From contig NZ_JAEDAK010000004.1 of the NCBI RefSeq assembly GCF_016093275.1, positions 1 through 64,000 of the forward strand: DNA of 64,000 bases, in the 5' to 3' direction. Below, piece by piece: positions 32,108 to 41,210 of this stretch; positions within the stretch are counted from its first letter, which is position 1, and every line of letters begins with the position of its first letter. The position numbers and the translations under genes were made by a program. This DNA comes from Inhella proteolytica. GTDB lineage: Bacteria; Pseudomonadota; Gammaproteobacteria; Burkholderiales; Burkholderiaceae_C. Below the pieces are notes generated by a model, which saw only the letters and a list, made by a program, of their open reading frames with translations, was not told where the DNA came from and did no database searches.

Positions 32108-33349
32108 ATGACGGCCATGTCTGCCCCCGCCCTGCATGCTCCTTTCGATGGGGGCGTCGTCATCGTCTTTGCCGTCGTCTACCTGGGCATGTTCCTGGGC
32201 GGCCTGCCAAAGCTCAAGCTGGACCGCGCCGGCATCGCACTGCTCGGTGCCATCGCCGTCATCCCGCTGGCGGGCGAGACCATCCAGGACGCCGCCCGCG
32301 CCGTGGACCTGCCCACCCTGGTGCTGCTGTTCGCCTTCATGGTGGTGTCGGCGCAGATGCGCCTGGGCGGCTTCTATACCGAGGTGACGCGGCGTGTGGC
32401 CGCGCTGCCGCTCTCGCCCGCGGCCCTGCTGGCGGCGCTGATCGCCGTGGCCGGCGCGCTCTCGGCGGTGTTCAGCAACGACGTGGTGTGCCTGGCCATG
32501 ACCCCGGTGGTGGCGCGCCTGGCCCTGCGCCGCGGCCTGGACCCCCTGCCCCTGCTCGTGGGCCTGGCCTGCGCGGCCAACATCGGCTCGGCCGCCACCT
32601 TGATCGGCAACCCGCAGAACATGCTGATCGGCTCGGTGCTGAAGCTGCACTTTGGCGACTACCTGCGCCAGGCCCTGCTGCCGGTGGGCCTGGGTCTGGG
32701 CCTGCTGTGGGCCTGGCTGGCGTTTGGCGTGCGTTGGCAGCTCACAGCAGCACGCGCGGCCGGTGCCGCGCAGGAGCCCGCCTTCGACGCCTGGCAGTCC
32801 ACCAAGGGCCTGATCGTCGCCACCGCGCTGATGGGCGTGTTCCTGTTCAGCGACTTCCCGCGCGAGGTCGCCGCGCTGATCGGCGCGGGTGTGCTCCTGA
32901 TGAGCCGGCGCCTGCACAGCAGCGAGGTGATGGGCTTTGTGGACTGGCAATTGCTGCTGCTCTTCATCGGCCTGTTCGTCGTCAACCACGCTTTCGAGGC
33001 CACGGGCCTGAGCGCGCAGGCCGTCACCTGGCTGCAGGGCCGTGGCGTGCACCTGCACGAGCCGGGCACGCTGACGGTGATCGCGGTGCTGCTCAGCAAT
33101 CTGGTCTCCAACGTGCCGGCGGTGATGCTGCTGCTGCCGCACCTGGGCAGCAACCCGCAGCAGGCCGGCGTGCTGCTGGCGCTGGTGAGCACCCTGGCCG
33201 GCAACCTGCTGCTGGTGGGCTCGATCGCCAACCTGATCGTGGTGGACCTGGCGGAGAAGGAAGGCATCCGCCTGGACTGGCGCGCCCACCTGCGCCTGGC
33301 CGCTCCCGCGGCGCTGGCCAGCCTGCTCCTTTGTGTCCTTGTGATGTGA
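32108..33349 (+). CDS. SLC13/ArsB-NhaD-type anion permease
   Basis: 413 residues with about eleven transmembrane helices. Two matching halves carry the re-entrant loop motifs of the ion-transporter superfamily: SAVFSNDVVCLAMTPVV near 125, SAATLIGNPQNMLIGS near 160, and SNLVSNVPAVMLLLPHL near 335 with LLLVGSIANLIVV near 370. Such proteins move anions (sulfate, arsenite, dicarboxylates) or exchange Na+ for H+. Substrate not assignable. ATG 32108 or 32117. Confidence 0.85.
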   Translation: MTAMSAPALHAPFDGGVVIVFAVVYLGMFLGGLPKLKLDRAGIALLGAIAVIPLAGETIQDAARAVDLPTLVLLFAFMVVSAQMRLGGFYTEVTRRVAALPLSPAALLAALIAVAGALSAVFSNDVVCLAMTPVVARLALRRGLDPLPLLVGLACAANIGSAATLIGNPQNMLIGSVLKLHFGDYLRQALLPVGLGLGLLWAWLAFGVRWQLTAARAAGAAQEPAFDAWQSTKGLIVATALMGVFLFSDFPREVAALIGAGVLLMSRRLHSSEVMGFVDWQLLLLFIGLFVVNHAFEATGLSAQAVTWLQGRGVHLHEPGTLTVIAVLLSNLVSNVPAVMLLLPHLGSNPQQAGVLLALVSTLAGNLLLVGSIANLIVVDLAEKEGIRLDWRAHLRLAAPAALASLLLCVLVM

Positions 33350-33397
33350 GTCTCGTCACTGTGGCGCGGGGCTAACACCCAGCGGGTTTCCCTGACC

Positions 33398-33419
33398 CAC
33401 CCTAGGGCAGACACCCTAG
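33398..33419. promoter_or_regulatory. CACCCTAG direct repeats upstream of fadL-type gene
   Basis: CACCCTAG occurs twice (33398-33405 and 33412-33419), spaced 14 bases start to start, within ACCCACCCTAGGGCAGACACC. It is 55-76 bases before the start codon of the outer-membrane protein. Tandem sites of this kind often bind an activator close to the promoter; here this is inferred. Confidence 0.4.
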
Positions 33420-33473
33420 CCCACCGTCCGCACAATCGACCGCCCTGGATTTCAGTCCCCGGAGGTCAAGAAA

Positions 33474-34940
33474 ATGAAAACCCCGTCCCACCTTCCCCTG
33501 GTCGGCGCGCTGGGCCTGGCCCTGCTGGCACCGCTGGCCGCGCAGGCCTCGGGCTACCGCTTCGGCACCCAGTCGGCCGCGGCCGAAGGCACCGCCAACT
33601 CGAACGGCGCCGAGGCGCTCGACGCCAGCACCCTCTTTGCGAACCCGGCCGGCCTGACCCGCCTGTCCGGCATCCGCTTCTCGGGCGTGCTCGATTACGT
33701 GGAGCCCAAGGTGCGCTTCACCGATGCCGGCTCCTTCATCACCTCGCCGGAGTCGGGCCTGCAGCCGCGCCCCACCTCGCAGCCCGGCAATGTGCAAAGC
33801 CCCGCCGGCCCGGCCTATGTGCCGCATTTCTACGCCAGCTACCAGCTCAACGACCGCATGGTGGCCGGCTTCGGCACCTTCGTGCCCTGGGGCGCCAAGC
33901 TCAATTACGACGAGAACTGGGGCGGCCGCTACAACATCCAGAAGGTGGTGCTGAAGTCCATCGCCTTCAACCCCAACCTGGCCTTCAAGGTGACGGACGA
34001 GCTCTCGCTCGCCGGCGGCCTGGTGGCGCAGTACATGGAAGGCGAGATCAAGCGCGCCGTGCCCTACGCCTCGGCCTACGCCCTGGGCCTGCTGGGCGCC
34101 GCGCGCCAGGCCGCGGCCGCCGGCGCCCCTGCGCTGGCGCTGGAGCTGCAGCAGCAGGCCGCGCAGGTGTTCGGCAACCCGGCCTTCGACGGCTCGATCG
34201 CCGTCGACGGCAAGGACTGGGGCTTCGGCTTCAACCTCGCGCTGATGTGGGAGCCGGTCAAAGACAGCACGCGCATCGGCCTGAGCTACCGCTCGCCCGT
34301 CAAGCAGCGCCTGAAGGGCAATGGCGACTGGACCCAACCCGCCAACCTGCCCGCCACCGTGCTGGCCGCCATCAAGGCCGCACCGTACGACGGCGCCGGC
34401 AAGCTGGACCACAACGACTCCGGCGCCTCGGTCTCGGTGCGCACACCCGAGTCGCTCTCCACCCACATCTACCAGCAGATCACGCCGACTCTCGCGCTGA
34501 TGGCCGACGCCACCTGGATGCGCCAGTCGCGCCTGGAGCAGCTGCGCATCGACTTCGACAGCAGCACGCCCGACTCGATCAGCCCCGAGCACTGGAAGGA
34601 CACCCTGCGCCTGTCGCTGGGTGCGAACTGGAAGGTGCACAAGGACCTGACGCTGCGCGCCGGCGTGGCGCGCGAGAAGTCGCCCGTGCCCTCGGCCACC
34701 CGCAGCCCGGTGCTGCCCGACGCCCACCGCACCTGGACCACGCTGGGCGCGAACTTCATCGTCGGCGCCAACACCACGGTGGACTTCGCCGTCGGCCTGA
34801 TCGACGTGAAGGACGCCGCCATGGACATCACCGACGACGCCGAGGGCGAGACCCCCTGCAACTGCAGCAAGGCGCGCGTGCGCGGCAACTACACCAGCAA
34901 GGCCAATTTCTTCGGCCTGCAGCTGAACCACAAGTTCTAA
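33474..34940 (+). CDS. FadL/OmpP1/TodX-family outer-membrane transport protein
   Basis: 488 residues. Signal peptide ending AAQASG, then the conserved N-terminal plug segment YRFGTQSAAAEGTANSNGAE and STLFANPAGLTRLSG, hallmarks of FadL-type channels for long-chain fatty acids and other hydrophobic compounds. Alternating aromatic strands follow and the chain ends in FFGLQLNHKF, with a terminal Phe as in beta-barrel proteins. ATG 33474 has GGAGG 10 bases upstream. It is 12 bases before the PhoD-type phosphatase, so the two are co-transcribed. The pair could take up and cleave phosphate esters, though FadL proteins normally carry hydrocarbons. Confidence 0.87.
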   Translation: MKTPSHLPLVGALGLALLAPLAAQASGYRFGTQSAAAEGTANSNGAEALDASTLFANPAGLTRLSGIRFSGVLDYVEPKVRFTDAGSFITSPESGLQPRPTSQPGNVQSPAGPAYVPHFYASYQLNDRMVAGFGTFVPWGAKLNYDENWGGRYNIQKVVLKSIAFNPNLAFKVTDELSLAGGLVAQYMEGEIKRAVPYASAYALGLLGAARQAAAAGAPALALELQQQAAQVFGNPAFDGSIAVDGKDWGFGFNLALMWEPVKDSTRIGLSYRSPVKQRLKGNGDWTQPANLPATVLAAIKAAPYDGAGKLDHNDSGASVSVRTPESLSTHIYQQITPTLALMADATWMRQSRLEQLRIDFDSSTPDSISPEHWKDTLRLSLGANWKVHKDLTLRAGVAREKSPVPSATRSPVLPDAHRTWTTLGANFIVGANTTVDFAVGLIDVKDAAMDITDDAEGETPCNCSKARVRGNYTSKANFFGLQLNHKF

Positions 34941-34952
34941 GGAGGCGCCCCC

Positions 34953-37283
34953 ATGGATCGCCGCAGTTTTCTCCGTCGCAGCGCCGTCCAGGCTGGCGCT
35001 CTTATCACCGCTTCCTCTGCCGTCGGCGGCCTGACCGGCTGCAGCGGCGGCGGGGGCGATGTCGGCACGCCCATCGTGCCGCTGCCGCCCACCTTCCCGG
35101 GCTCCAGCATTCCGCTGCCGGCCACGCCGGCGGCCACCGGGGCGCACAAGTTCCCGCAGTCCATCGCCTCGGGCGACCCCAAGCCCGATGGCGCCGTGCT
35201 GTGGGCCCGCGTGGTGCCCAGCAGCGCCGATGACGTGGCCTCGGTCAGCGGTGGCAACTTCAGCGTCAAGCTGCGCATCAGCGCGGCGGTGGCCAACTCC
35301 AGCGCCGTGGGCACCACCACGGCCCTGGGCGGCACCATGGACGCCGAGGCCGATGTGCCGGTCTACGCCCAGTACGACCACAGCCTGCGCCACCGCATCA
35401 GCGGCCTGCAGGCCAACACGGTGTACTACTACCAGTTCACCGCCGGCGACACCCGCTCCAAGGTCGGCCGTTTCAAGACCGCTCCGGCCGCGGATGCCGA
35501 CAACGCAAGCCTGAAGTTCGCCTTCATGTCCTGCCAGGACTGGAGCGTCAACCACTGGGCCGGCATGGAAAGCCTGGCGCAGGAGGACGTGGACTTCATC
35601 GTCCACCTCGGCGACTACATCTACGAAACCGTGGGTGAGGCCTTCCAGACCGGCGGCGTGGAAGCCGGCCACCCGCTGCTGCAACTGCCGCAGGGCACCG
35701 CCCTGCCCAGCGGCGGCAAGTACGCCAATGGCCTGGCCGACTACCGCTACCTCTACAAGCGCTACCGCACCGACCCGCGCCTGCAGGCCGTGCACGAGCG
35801 TTTCGCTTTTGTGGCGGTGTGGGACGACCACGAGTTCAGCGACGACTGCTGGCAGGACCGCAGCACCTACGACAACGGCAGCTTCAACGCCAGCACCGGC
35901 GTGGCCGACAACACCGTGCAGACGAGCCGCCGCCTGGGCGCCAACCAGGCCTGGTTCGAGTACATGCCGGCCGACATCCCGTTCAGCTTCGAGCCCGGCC
36001 AGGGCATCACCAACATCCGCATCTACCGCGACCTCAAGTTCGGGAAGCTGATGCACCTGGTGATGACCGACCAGCGCCTCTACCGCGCCGACCACATGAT
36101 CCCGGAGGCCGCGCCCAGCCCGCTGACGGGCCAGCCGCTGGGCCAGATCGGGGCGCGCTACATGGTGCCGGAGACCTCGCTCTACGGCATTGAGGCGCAG
36201 AAGCTTGCCGCCGGCGCCGCCCTGCCCGACCCGCTCGCCCTCGTCACCGTACTGGGTGGTTCGCAGCGCCAGTGGTGGACGCAGACCATGACCAGCTCGA
36301 CCTCGCAGTGGAAGATCTGGGGCAACGAGACCTCGCTGCTGAAGATGGCCGTGGATGGCGCCAAGATCCCCACTGCCCCGGCCGCCTTCAAGACCAAGTT
36401 CATCCTGAACGCGGACCAGTGGGACGGCTTCAACACCGAGCGCAAGTACCTGATGGGGCAGCTGCTGGGCAAGGGCGTGAAGAACGTGGTGGCTGTCACC
36501 GGCGACATCCACGCCTTCTACGCCGGCGTGGTGATGGCCGACTACAACGCCGCCGCGCCCGTGCCGGCGATGGTGGACCTGGTCACCGCCGGCATGTCCA
36601 GCAACAGCAACTTCACCTACTTCCTGCAGGCCGCCAGCTCGCCCGCCTTTGCGGCGCTCAAGCCCCTGGTGGCTGTCAGCGAAGCCGAGGTGGAGGGCAT
36701 CGCCATCCAGATGCTGAGTGCCGCCATCGCCCTGGGCGCGGGCCTCACCGATCTGAGCAACACCGCCGCCATCCAGGCCGCGGTGGGTGCGGCGATCCAG
36801 GCCGGCATGGTGCCGGCCGCCGCCTTCGCGCCCACGCCCACGCTGTCGCGCGCCATCATCAACACCTTCGATGAAACGCAGGCCGGGGTGATGGGCACGA
36901 TCGTGGCGCAGACCATCGCCGGTCTGGCCGCCACCAGCCGCTCGGTGGCCGCGATGACGCTCTACGGCGCCATCGCCGGCCGCCTGGCCGCGGCGCTGGG
37001 CATCCCGATGTCCGCGGTGCCGGCCAGCGAAGTGATCAAGCGCCTCAACCCCTTCGCCAACAGCACCACCGGCGTCGGCCCCACCGTCAACAACCCCTGG
37101 ATCAAGCATGTGGACAGCGATGCCCAGGGCTACGCGGTGGTCACGCTCAGCAAGACCGAGCTGCTGTGCGACTTCAAGAAGCTCAAGCGCCTCGCCAACG
37201 GCCAGGCCCCGGCCCAGCCGGCGGTAGCCAGCGTCAAGCGGGTGCGCGTGGCGGCGGGCGTCACGGATGTGACCGTGGTCTGA
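34953..37283 (+). CDS. PhoD-type alkaline phosphatase, Tat-exported lipoprotein candidate
   Basis: 776 residues, long for the family. The N-terminus has a twin-arginine signal (MDRRSFLRRSAVQAGAL) and an LTGC lipobox near residue 30, suggesting Tat export and lipid anchoring. Then a fibronectin-like PhoD_N domain (about 60-180), then the PhoD metallophosphatase: FMSCQDW, HLGDYIYE (Asp ligand), WDDHEFSDD, ending with VTGDIHAFYAG and GMSS. PhoD enzymes cleave phosphodiesters and monoesters using Ca/Fe. A Gly/Ala-rich block from about 565 to 690 is extra compared with typical PhoD and holds no motif I know. Starts after TAAGGAGG. Confidence 0.85.
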   Translation: MDRRSFLRRSAVQAGALITASSAVGGLTGCSGGGGDVGTPIVPLPPTFPGSSIPLPATPAATGAHKFPQSIASGDPKPDGAVLWARVVPSSADDVASVSGGNFSVKLRISAAVANSSAVGTTTALGGTMDAEADVPVYAQYDHSLRHRISGLQANTVYYYQFTAGDTRSKVGRFKTAPAADADNASLKFAFMSCQDWSVNHWAGMESLAQEDVDFIVHLGDYIYETVGEAFQTGGVEAGHPLLQLPQGTALPSGGKYANGLADYRYLYKRYRTDPRLQAVHERFAFVAVWDDHEFSDDCWQDRSTYDNGSFNASTGVADNTVQTSRRLGANQAWFEYMPADIPFSFEPGQGITNIRIYRDLKFGKLMHLVMTDQRLYRADHMIPEAAPSPLTGQPLGQIGARYMVPETSLYGIEAQKLAAGAALPDPLALVTVLGGSQRQWWTQTMTSSTSQWKIWGNETSLLKMAVDGAKIPTAPAAFKTKFILNADQWDGFNTERKYLMGQLLGKGVKNVVAVTGDIHAFYAGVVMADYNAAAPVPAMVDLVTAGMSSNSNFTYFLQAASSPAFAALKPLVAVSEAEVEGIAIQMLSAAIALGAGLTDLSNTAAIQAAVGAAIQAGMVPAAAFAPTPTLSRAIINTFDETQAGVMGTIVAQTIAGLAATSRSVAAMTLYGAIAGRLAAALGIPMSAVPASEVIKRLNPFANSTTGVGPTVNNPWIKHVDSDAQGYAVVTLSKTELLCDFKKLKRLANGQAPAQPAVASVKRVRVAAGVTDVTVV

Positions 37284-37308
37284 GGCCACGCCGCCCTCAT
37301 CAGGCTCC

Positions 37309-37334
37309 AGGGCCCGGCTTGCCGGGCCCTTTTT
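37309..37334 (+). terminator. intrinsic (Rho-independent) terminator
   Basis: AGGGCCCGGC-TT-GCCGGGCCCT followed by TTTTC: a 10-bp GC-rich stem at 37309-37330 with a short T-run, 26 bases after the phosphatase stop codon. It ends the fadL-phoD transcript. Confidence 0.85.
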
Positions 37335-37461
37335 CTTGGCGTCTTGTACCGGTGGGGCCAGGGGTACAGCCTCGGCCGCCTGGGCCCGGCTTGTGCCTTG
37401 GCCCGCGCGCCGCGGCTGCCTACTCTGGCGGCCCTGCAATGTGCCTGCGAAGCCCGCCCTG

Positions 37462-38049
37462 ATGCCCGACCTGATGCCCCTGATGACCTACTGCTTCGTG
37501 ATGTCGAGCACGCCGGGGCCCAACAACGTGATGCTCACGGCCTCGGGCGCCAACTTCGGCTACCGCGGTGCGCTGCCGCAGATCCTCGGCATCGGCGTGG
37601 GCGGCTTCGTCCTCACCCTGCTGAGCTGCCTGGGCCTGGGCAATCTCTTCATGGCCTGGCCGCTGGCGCGCGAGCTGTTGCGCGTCGTCGGTGCGCTCTA
37701 CCTCGTCTATCTGGCCTGGAAGCTCAGCGGCGCGGGCAGCCTGCAGGGCGCCGAGCTGCCGCGCCCGGCCAGCTTCTGGCAGGGTTTTGCCTTCCAGGCG
37801 GTGAACCCGAAGAGCTGGGTCAAGGCCATCACCATCGGCTCGGTGTTCCTGCCCAGCGGTCTCAGCCCCGCCGAGGGCGGCCTGCTGGCCGCCGGCCTGG
37901 GCCTGCTGATCGGCCTGCCCTGCGCCTCCAGCTGGGCGCTGTTCGGCGTCGGCATCCGGCGCTTCCTGAGCGACCCGCGCAAGCTGCGCGCCTTCAATCT
38001 GACCATGGGCCTGAGCCTGCTGGCGCTGGCGCTCAATCTGCTTTCATAG
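37462..38049 (+). CDS. LysE/RhtB-type amino-acid exporter
   Basis: 195 residues with about six transmembrane helices. The family signature TPGPNNVMLTASGANFGYR is near residue 20, with AVNPKSWVKAITIGSVFLP near 120. LysE-type proteins export amino acids or amines. Several closely spaced Met codons make the exact start unclear; the ATG at 37462 is used. It runs directly into the MocR regulator 11 bases later on the same strand, its likely controller. Confidence 0.87.
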   Translation: MPDLMPLMTYCFVMSSTPGPNNVMLTASGANFGYRGALPQILGIGVGGFVLTLLSCLGLGNLFMAWPLARELLRVVGALYLVYLAWKLSGAGSLQGAELPRPASFWQGFAFQAVNPKSWVKAITIGSVFLPSGLSPAEGGLLAAGLGLLIGLPCASSWALFGVGIRRFLSDPRKLRAFNLTMGLSLLALALNLLS

Positions 38050-38059
38050 ACTCGGGCGC

Positions 38060-39508
38060 ATGTTTGCCATCGACCGCACGATCAGCACCCCGCTGGCCGA
38101 CCAGATCGAGCAGCGCCTGGGCGGCCTGATCCAGAGCGGTCAATTGCCGCAAGGTGCGCGCTTGATGTCGATCCGCCAGCTCGCCCAGCAGCTGGGGGTC
38201 AGCGTCAACACCGTGGTGCTGGCCTACGAGCGCCTGGCCGCCTCGGGCCTGGTCGACAGCCAGGGCACGGCCGGCACCTTCGTGCGGCGCGCCGCCGCCC
38301 CCATGCCGGATGCCGCGGCCATCGAGGCCGGCGAGGCGCAGGAGCCGGTCTGGCTGGCGCAGCAGGCGCACGACGTGCACGCCGGCCTGCTGCTGGCCAG
38401 CAGCGGCGCCCTGCCGGCCAGCTGGCTGCAGGACGCCGTGCCCGCCAGCACGGTGGCGCGCGCCCTGGCGCACAGCCCGGCCGGCATGGCCACGCGCTGC
38501 CCGCCCCAGGGCCTGCCCGAGCTGCGCGAGCGCCTGGCCCAGCAGCTGCGCGCGCAAGGCGTGGCGGTGGATGCCGGACGCGTGATGACCACCTTCGGCG
38601 GCACGCATGCGATCGACCTGATCTGCCGCGCCCTGCTGCGCCCGGGCGACGCGGTGCTGGTGGAGAACCCCGGCTACTTCCTGATGTTCAGCCGCCTGCG
38701 CGAGCTCGGCCTGCAGCTCGTGCCGGTGACGCGCCGGCCCGAGGGCATCGACCTCGAAGAGCTCGATGCCGCCTGCCGCGTGCACCAGCCACGCCTGCTG
38801 TTCACGCAGACCGTGCTGCACAACCCCACCGGCTGGGGCAGCAGCCCGGCCCATCTGCACCGCCTGCTGATGCTGGCGCAGCGGCACGGCTTCCTGATCG
38901 CCGAGGACGATGTGCAGGGCCATTTCCACCCCGGCCAGCCCACGCGGCTGGCGGCGCTTTCCGGCCTGGAGCGGGTCATCTATTACTCCAGCTTCTGCAA
39001 GGCCGTGAGCCCGGCGCTGCGCGTGGGCTACCTGGCGGCCGAGCCCACGCTGCTGCGCGCCCTGCTGCGCGAAAAGATCCACCAGGTGCTGACCGGCGCG
39101 GCGCTGAACGAGCTGGTGTTCCAGGAGCTGCTGGCCGCCGGGCGCTGGCGCAAGCACCTGGAGCGCCTGCAGCGCAAGCTGGCCGCGGCGCGCCACCACA
39201 GCCTGGGCCTGCTGCGCCAGGCCGGGTTGCGCATCGAGGTGCCGGGCGAAGGCGGCCTGTTCCTGTGGGCCCAACTGCCCGCCGGCGTCGACCCCGAGGC
39301 CCTGGTGCAGGACGCCTACCGCCAGCAGATCCTGCTGGTGCGCGGCGCCACCTTCATGGCCGATGGCGCGGGCGACACCCATCTGCGCTTCAACGTGGCG
39401 CAGAGCCAGCACCCGCGGCTGGCCGCCTACCTGAACCGTTACATGAGCCGCTACCTGGGCGAGCAGCCCGCGGCAGCGCGCTCAGGGAGCGCCGACACCC
39501 GGGTCTGA
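38060..39508 (+). CDS. MocR-type (GntR + aminotransferase) transcriptional regulator
   Basis: 482 residues. N-terminal GntR winged helix (SIRQLAQQLGVSVNTVVLAY, then ERLAASGLVDSQGTAGTFVR) at about 30-80, then a linker and an aminotransferase-like fold from about 110. The PLP-binding Lys lies in YYSSFCKAVSPALRVGYL. Supporting motifs: TQTVLHNPTGWGSS and LIAEDDVQGHF. MocR proteins respond to PLP, amino acids or related ligands and usually control a neighbouring gene, here most likely the LysE exporter just upstream. Ends four bases before the stop of the convergent PglL-like gene. Confidence 0.9.
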   Translation: MFAIDRTISTPLADQIEQRLGGLIQSGQLPQGARLMSIRQLAQQLGVSVNTVVLAYERLAASGLVDSQGTAGTFVRRAAAPMPDAAAIEAGEAQEPVWLAQQAHDVHAGLLLASSGALPASWLQDAVPASTVARALAHSPAGMATRCPPQGLPELRERLAQQLRAQGVAVDAGRVMTTFGGTHAIDLICRALLRPGDAVLVENPGYFLMFSRLRELGLQLVPVTRRPEGIDLEELDAACRVHQPRLLFTQTVLHNPTGWGSSPAHLHRLLMLAQRHGFLIAEDDVQGHFHPGQPTRLAALSGLERVIYYSSFCKAVSPALRVGYLAAEPTLLRALLREKIHQVLTGAALNELVFQELLAAGRWRKHLERLQRKLAAARHHSLGLLRQAGLRIEVPGEGGLFLWAQLPAGVDPEALVQDAYRQQILLVRGATFMADGAGDTHLRFNVAQSQHPRLAAYLNRYMSRYLGEQPAAARSGSADTRV

Positions 39509-39512
39509 AGGC

Positions 39513-41210
39513 TCAGAACGCGGTCCAGGGCACGGGCGCCGGCGGCGCCGCGCAGAACCATTCTTCCGGGCTGGATTCGCATTCCGCCAGCCAGGCCTTG
39601 CCCTCGGGGCTGCGGAACTCGCGCAGGCGTGCCACCAGGTGCAGGGCCTGGTCGGTCTGGCCATTGGCGTGCAGGCTGCGCGCCCAGGCCATCATCAAGC
39701 GCGCGTCGATCAGCTGGTGCCCGGTGCGCCGCGCCGCGGCCAGGGCATCGGGGCCGGTACCGAGGGCGGTGGCGGCGGCGTAATCGGCCTGGGCACCGAA
39801 GAACAGGGTGCGCTGGCCGCGCGCGATGCGCTCGCGCAGCGAGGCCCCCTCATGCCCCGGCGCATAGATGGCGGTGAGGGCGCGGTACTCCCAGACGGCA
39901 TACAGGCTGCCCAGCAGCAGCACCAGGGCCACACCCTTGTGCAGGGCGGCCTGCGCCGCCTGCGGGCGGGCCGGGACGTCCTGCCCCTCCGCCGCCAGAC
40001 ACAGGCCGAAGGCATAGGCCGTGGGCAGCAAGAAGTAGGCGTACCAGAGCGGGTACTCCAGCATGCTGTGCACGCCGGCGATCAGGATCAGCATCAGCGC
40101 GGCACGGCGGTCCAGCGCATCGCCCCCCCGCGCGCGCCAGGCCAGGCGCACGGCGGCGGCAAAGGCCAGCGTCAGCGGCAGCAGCACCAGGGCGCCCAGG
40201 GGCACGCCCAGCTCCACCAGCAGCTGCAGCGGCAGGTTGTGGTTGTGGTCGAAGAAGGCGATCGGACGGTCCGGGAAGGGCGTCAGCGTCCAGGCGCGGT
40301 TGAACTCGCTCCAGCCCACGCCGATCCAGGGTTGCTGCTTCAGCAGCTCCCAGCTGTTGAGCAGGATCTTGATGCGCGAGGGCGAGCCCGCGCCCTCGCT
40401 GTCCAGCCGCACCTCGGCGCCGAAAGTGGCACCGCTCAGCTCCGCCCACAGGTGCAGCCCGCCCCAGGCCAGCAGGGCCAGCACAGGCGTGAGCAGCAGA
40501 GCAATGCGCTGCGGGCGCGCGAGCTGGCGGTCCAGCAGGCCCCAGAGCAGCAGCAGGGGCACGCCAAACCACAGGCCGGTGCGCGAGGCCGTCAGCACCA
40601 GGGTGGTGATCAGCAGTGCCAGCAGGCCCAGCAGGCGCGGCAAGGGCCAGCCGCGCCGCTGCGCCAGCCAGACGGCGGCGATGGCCGCCCACACCATCAG
40701 CGTGGCCAGGTGGTTGGGCTGGCGCAGATTGCCGACCGCGCGGCCGGCATAGCCGCTGCGGGCGATCCAGCTGCCGTCGGCCCAGGCCGGCGCGAACACC
40801 TGCACCGCGCCGATGGCCGTGCCCGCCAGACCCGCCGCCAGCAGGCCCAGCGCCAGGCCCTCGACCCCCAGGCGCGCCGCACCCAGCAGGGCCACGGCGG
40901 CGGCGGCCAGCACGAAGACGTTCAGCTCCAGCAGCGGCGCCAGCGGGGCCTTCAGCAGGCCCTGCGGCCCGGCCAGCAGCGCGCCCACCAGCAAGGCCAC
41001 CAGCGCGGCCAGCAGCAGCTTGAGCCCCAGGCTGGCGCGCGCCGGCCAGCCGGCCGGCGCCAGCAGCAGCACGCCGCCCCAGGCACCCAGCGCCAGCAGC
41101 TGGTTGAACAGCGTGGACGAGGGGGCGAGGTTGTAGGCCAGCAGCGTGGGCGCCAGGCAGGCCAGCGCCAGGCCGGCCGTCAGCGGCCGGAGTTCCTTAG
41201 ATCCAACCAA
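39513..41210 (-). CDS. PglL/PilO-type O-oligosaccharyltransferase (Wzy_C)-like protein
   Basis: About 565 residues with about twelve transmembrane helices and a C-terminal soluble part (about 420-565). A large periplasmic loop holds HNLPLQLLVELGVPLGALV, with GVGWSEFNRAWTLTPFPDRP before it, as in PglL-type ligases that transfer glycan from undecaprenyl carriers to pilin or other proteins. The start is uncertain: a TTG at 41210 (used here) overlaps the end of the response-regulator gene by 14 bases, and translation could begin further in. It is on the same strand as the two-component pair above it. Confidence 0.75.
   Translation of the reverse strand: MVGSKELRPLTAGLALACLAPTLLAYNLAPSSTLFNQLLALGAWGGVLLLAPAGWPARASLGLKLLLAALVALLVGALLAGPQGLLKAPLAPLLELNVFVLAAAAVALLGAARLGVEGLALGLLAAGLAGTAIGAVQVFAPAWADGSWIARSGYAGRAVGNLRQPNHLATLMVWAAIAAVWLAQRRGWPLPRLLGLLALLITTLVLTASRTGLWFGVPLLLLWGLLDRQLARPQRIALLLTPVLALLAWGGLHLWAELSGATFGAEVRLDSEGAGSPSRIKILLNSWELLKQQPWIGVGWSEFNRAWTLTPFPDRPIAFFDHNHNLPLQLLVELGVPLGALVLLPLTLAFAAAVRLAWRARGGDALDRRAALMLILIAGVHSMLEYPLWYAYFLLPTAYAFGLCLAAEGQDVPARPQAAQAALHKGVALVLLLGSLYAVWEYRALTAIYAPGHEGASLRERIARGQRTLFFGAQADYAAATALGTGPDALAAARRTGHQLIDARLMMAWARSLHANGQTDQALHLVARLREFRSPEGKAWLAECESSPEEWFCAAPPAPVPWTAF

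Noticed and set aside
33402-37439. Very long open frame on the minus strand opposite the FadL and PhoD genes
   Set aside because: It is a by-product of high GC and is rich in Gly, Arg, Ala, His and Gln with no motif; the plus-strand genes have signal peptides and family motifs.
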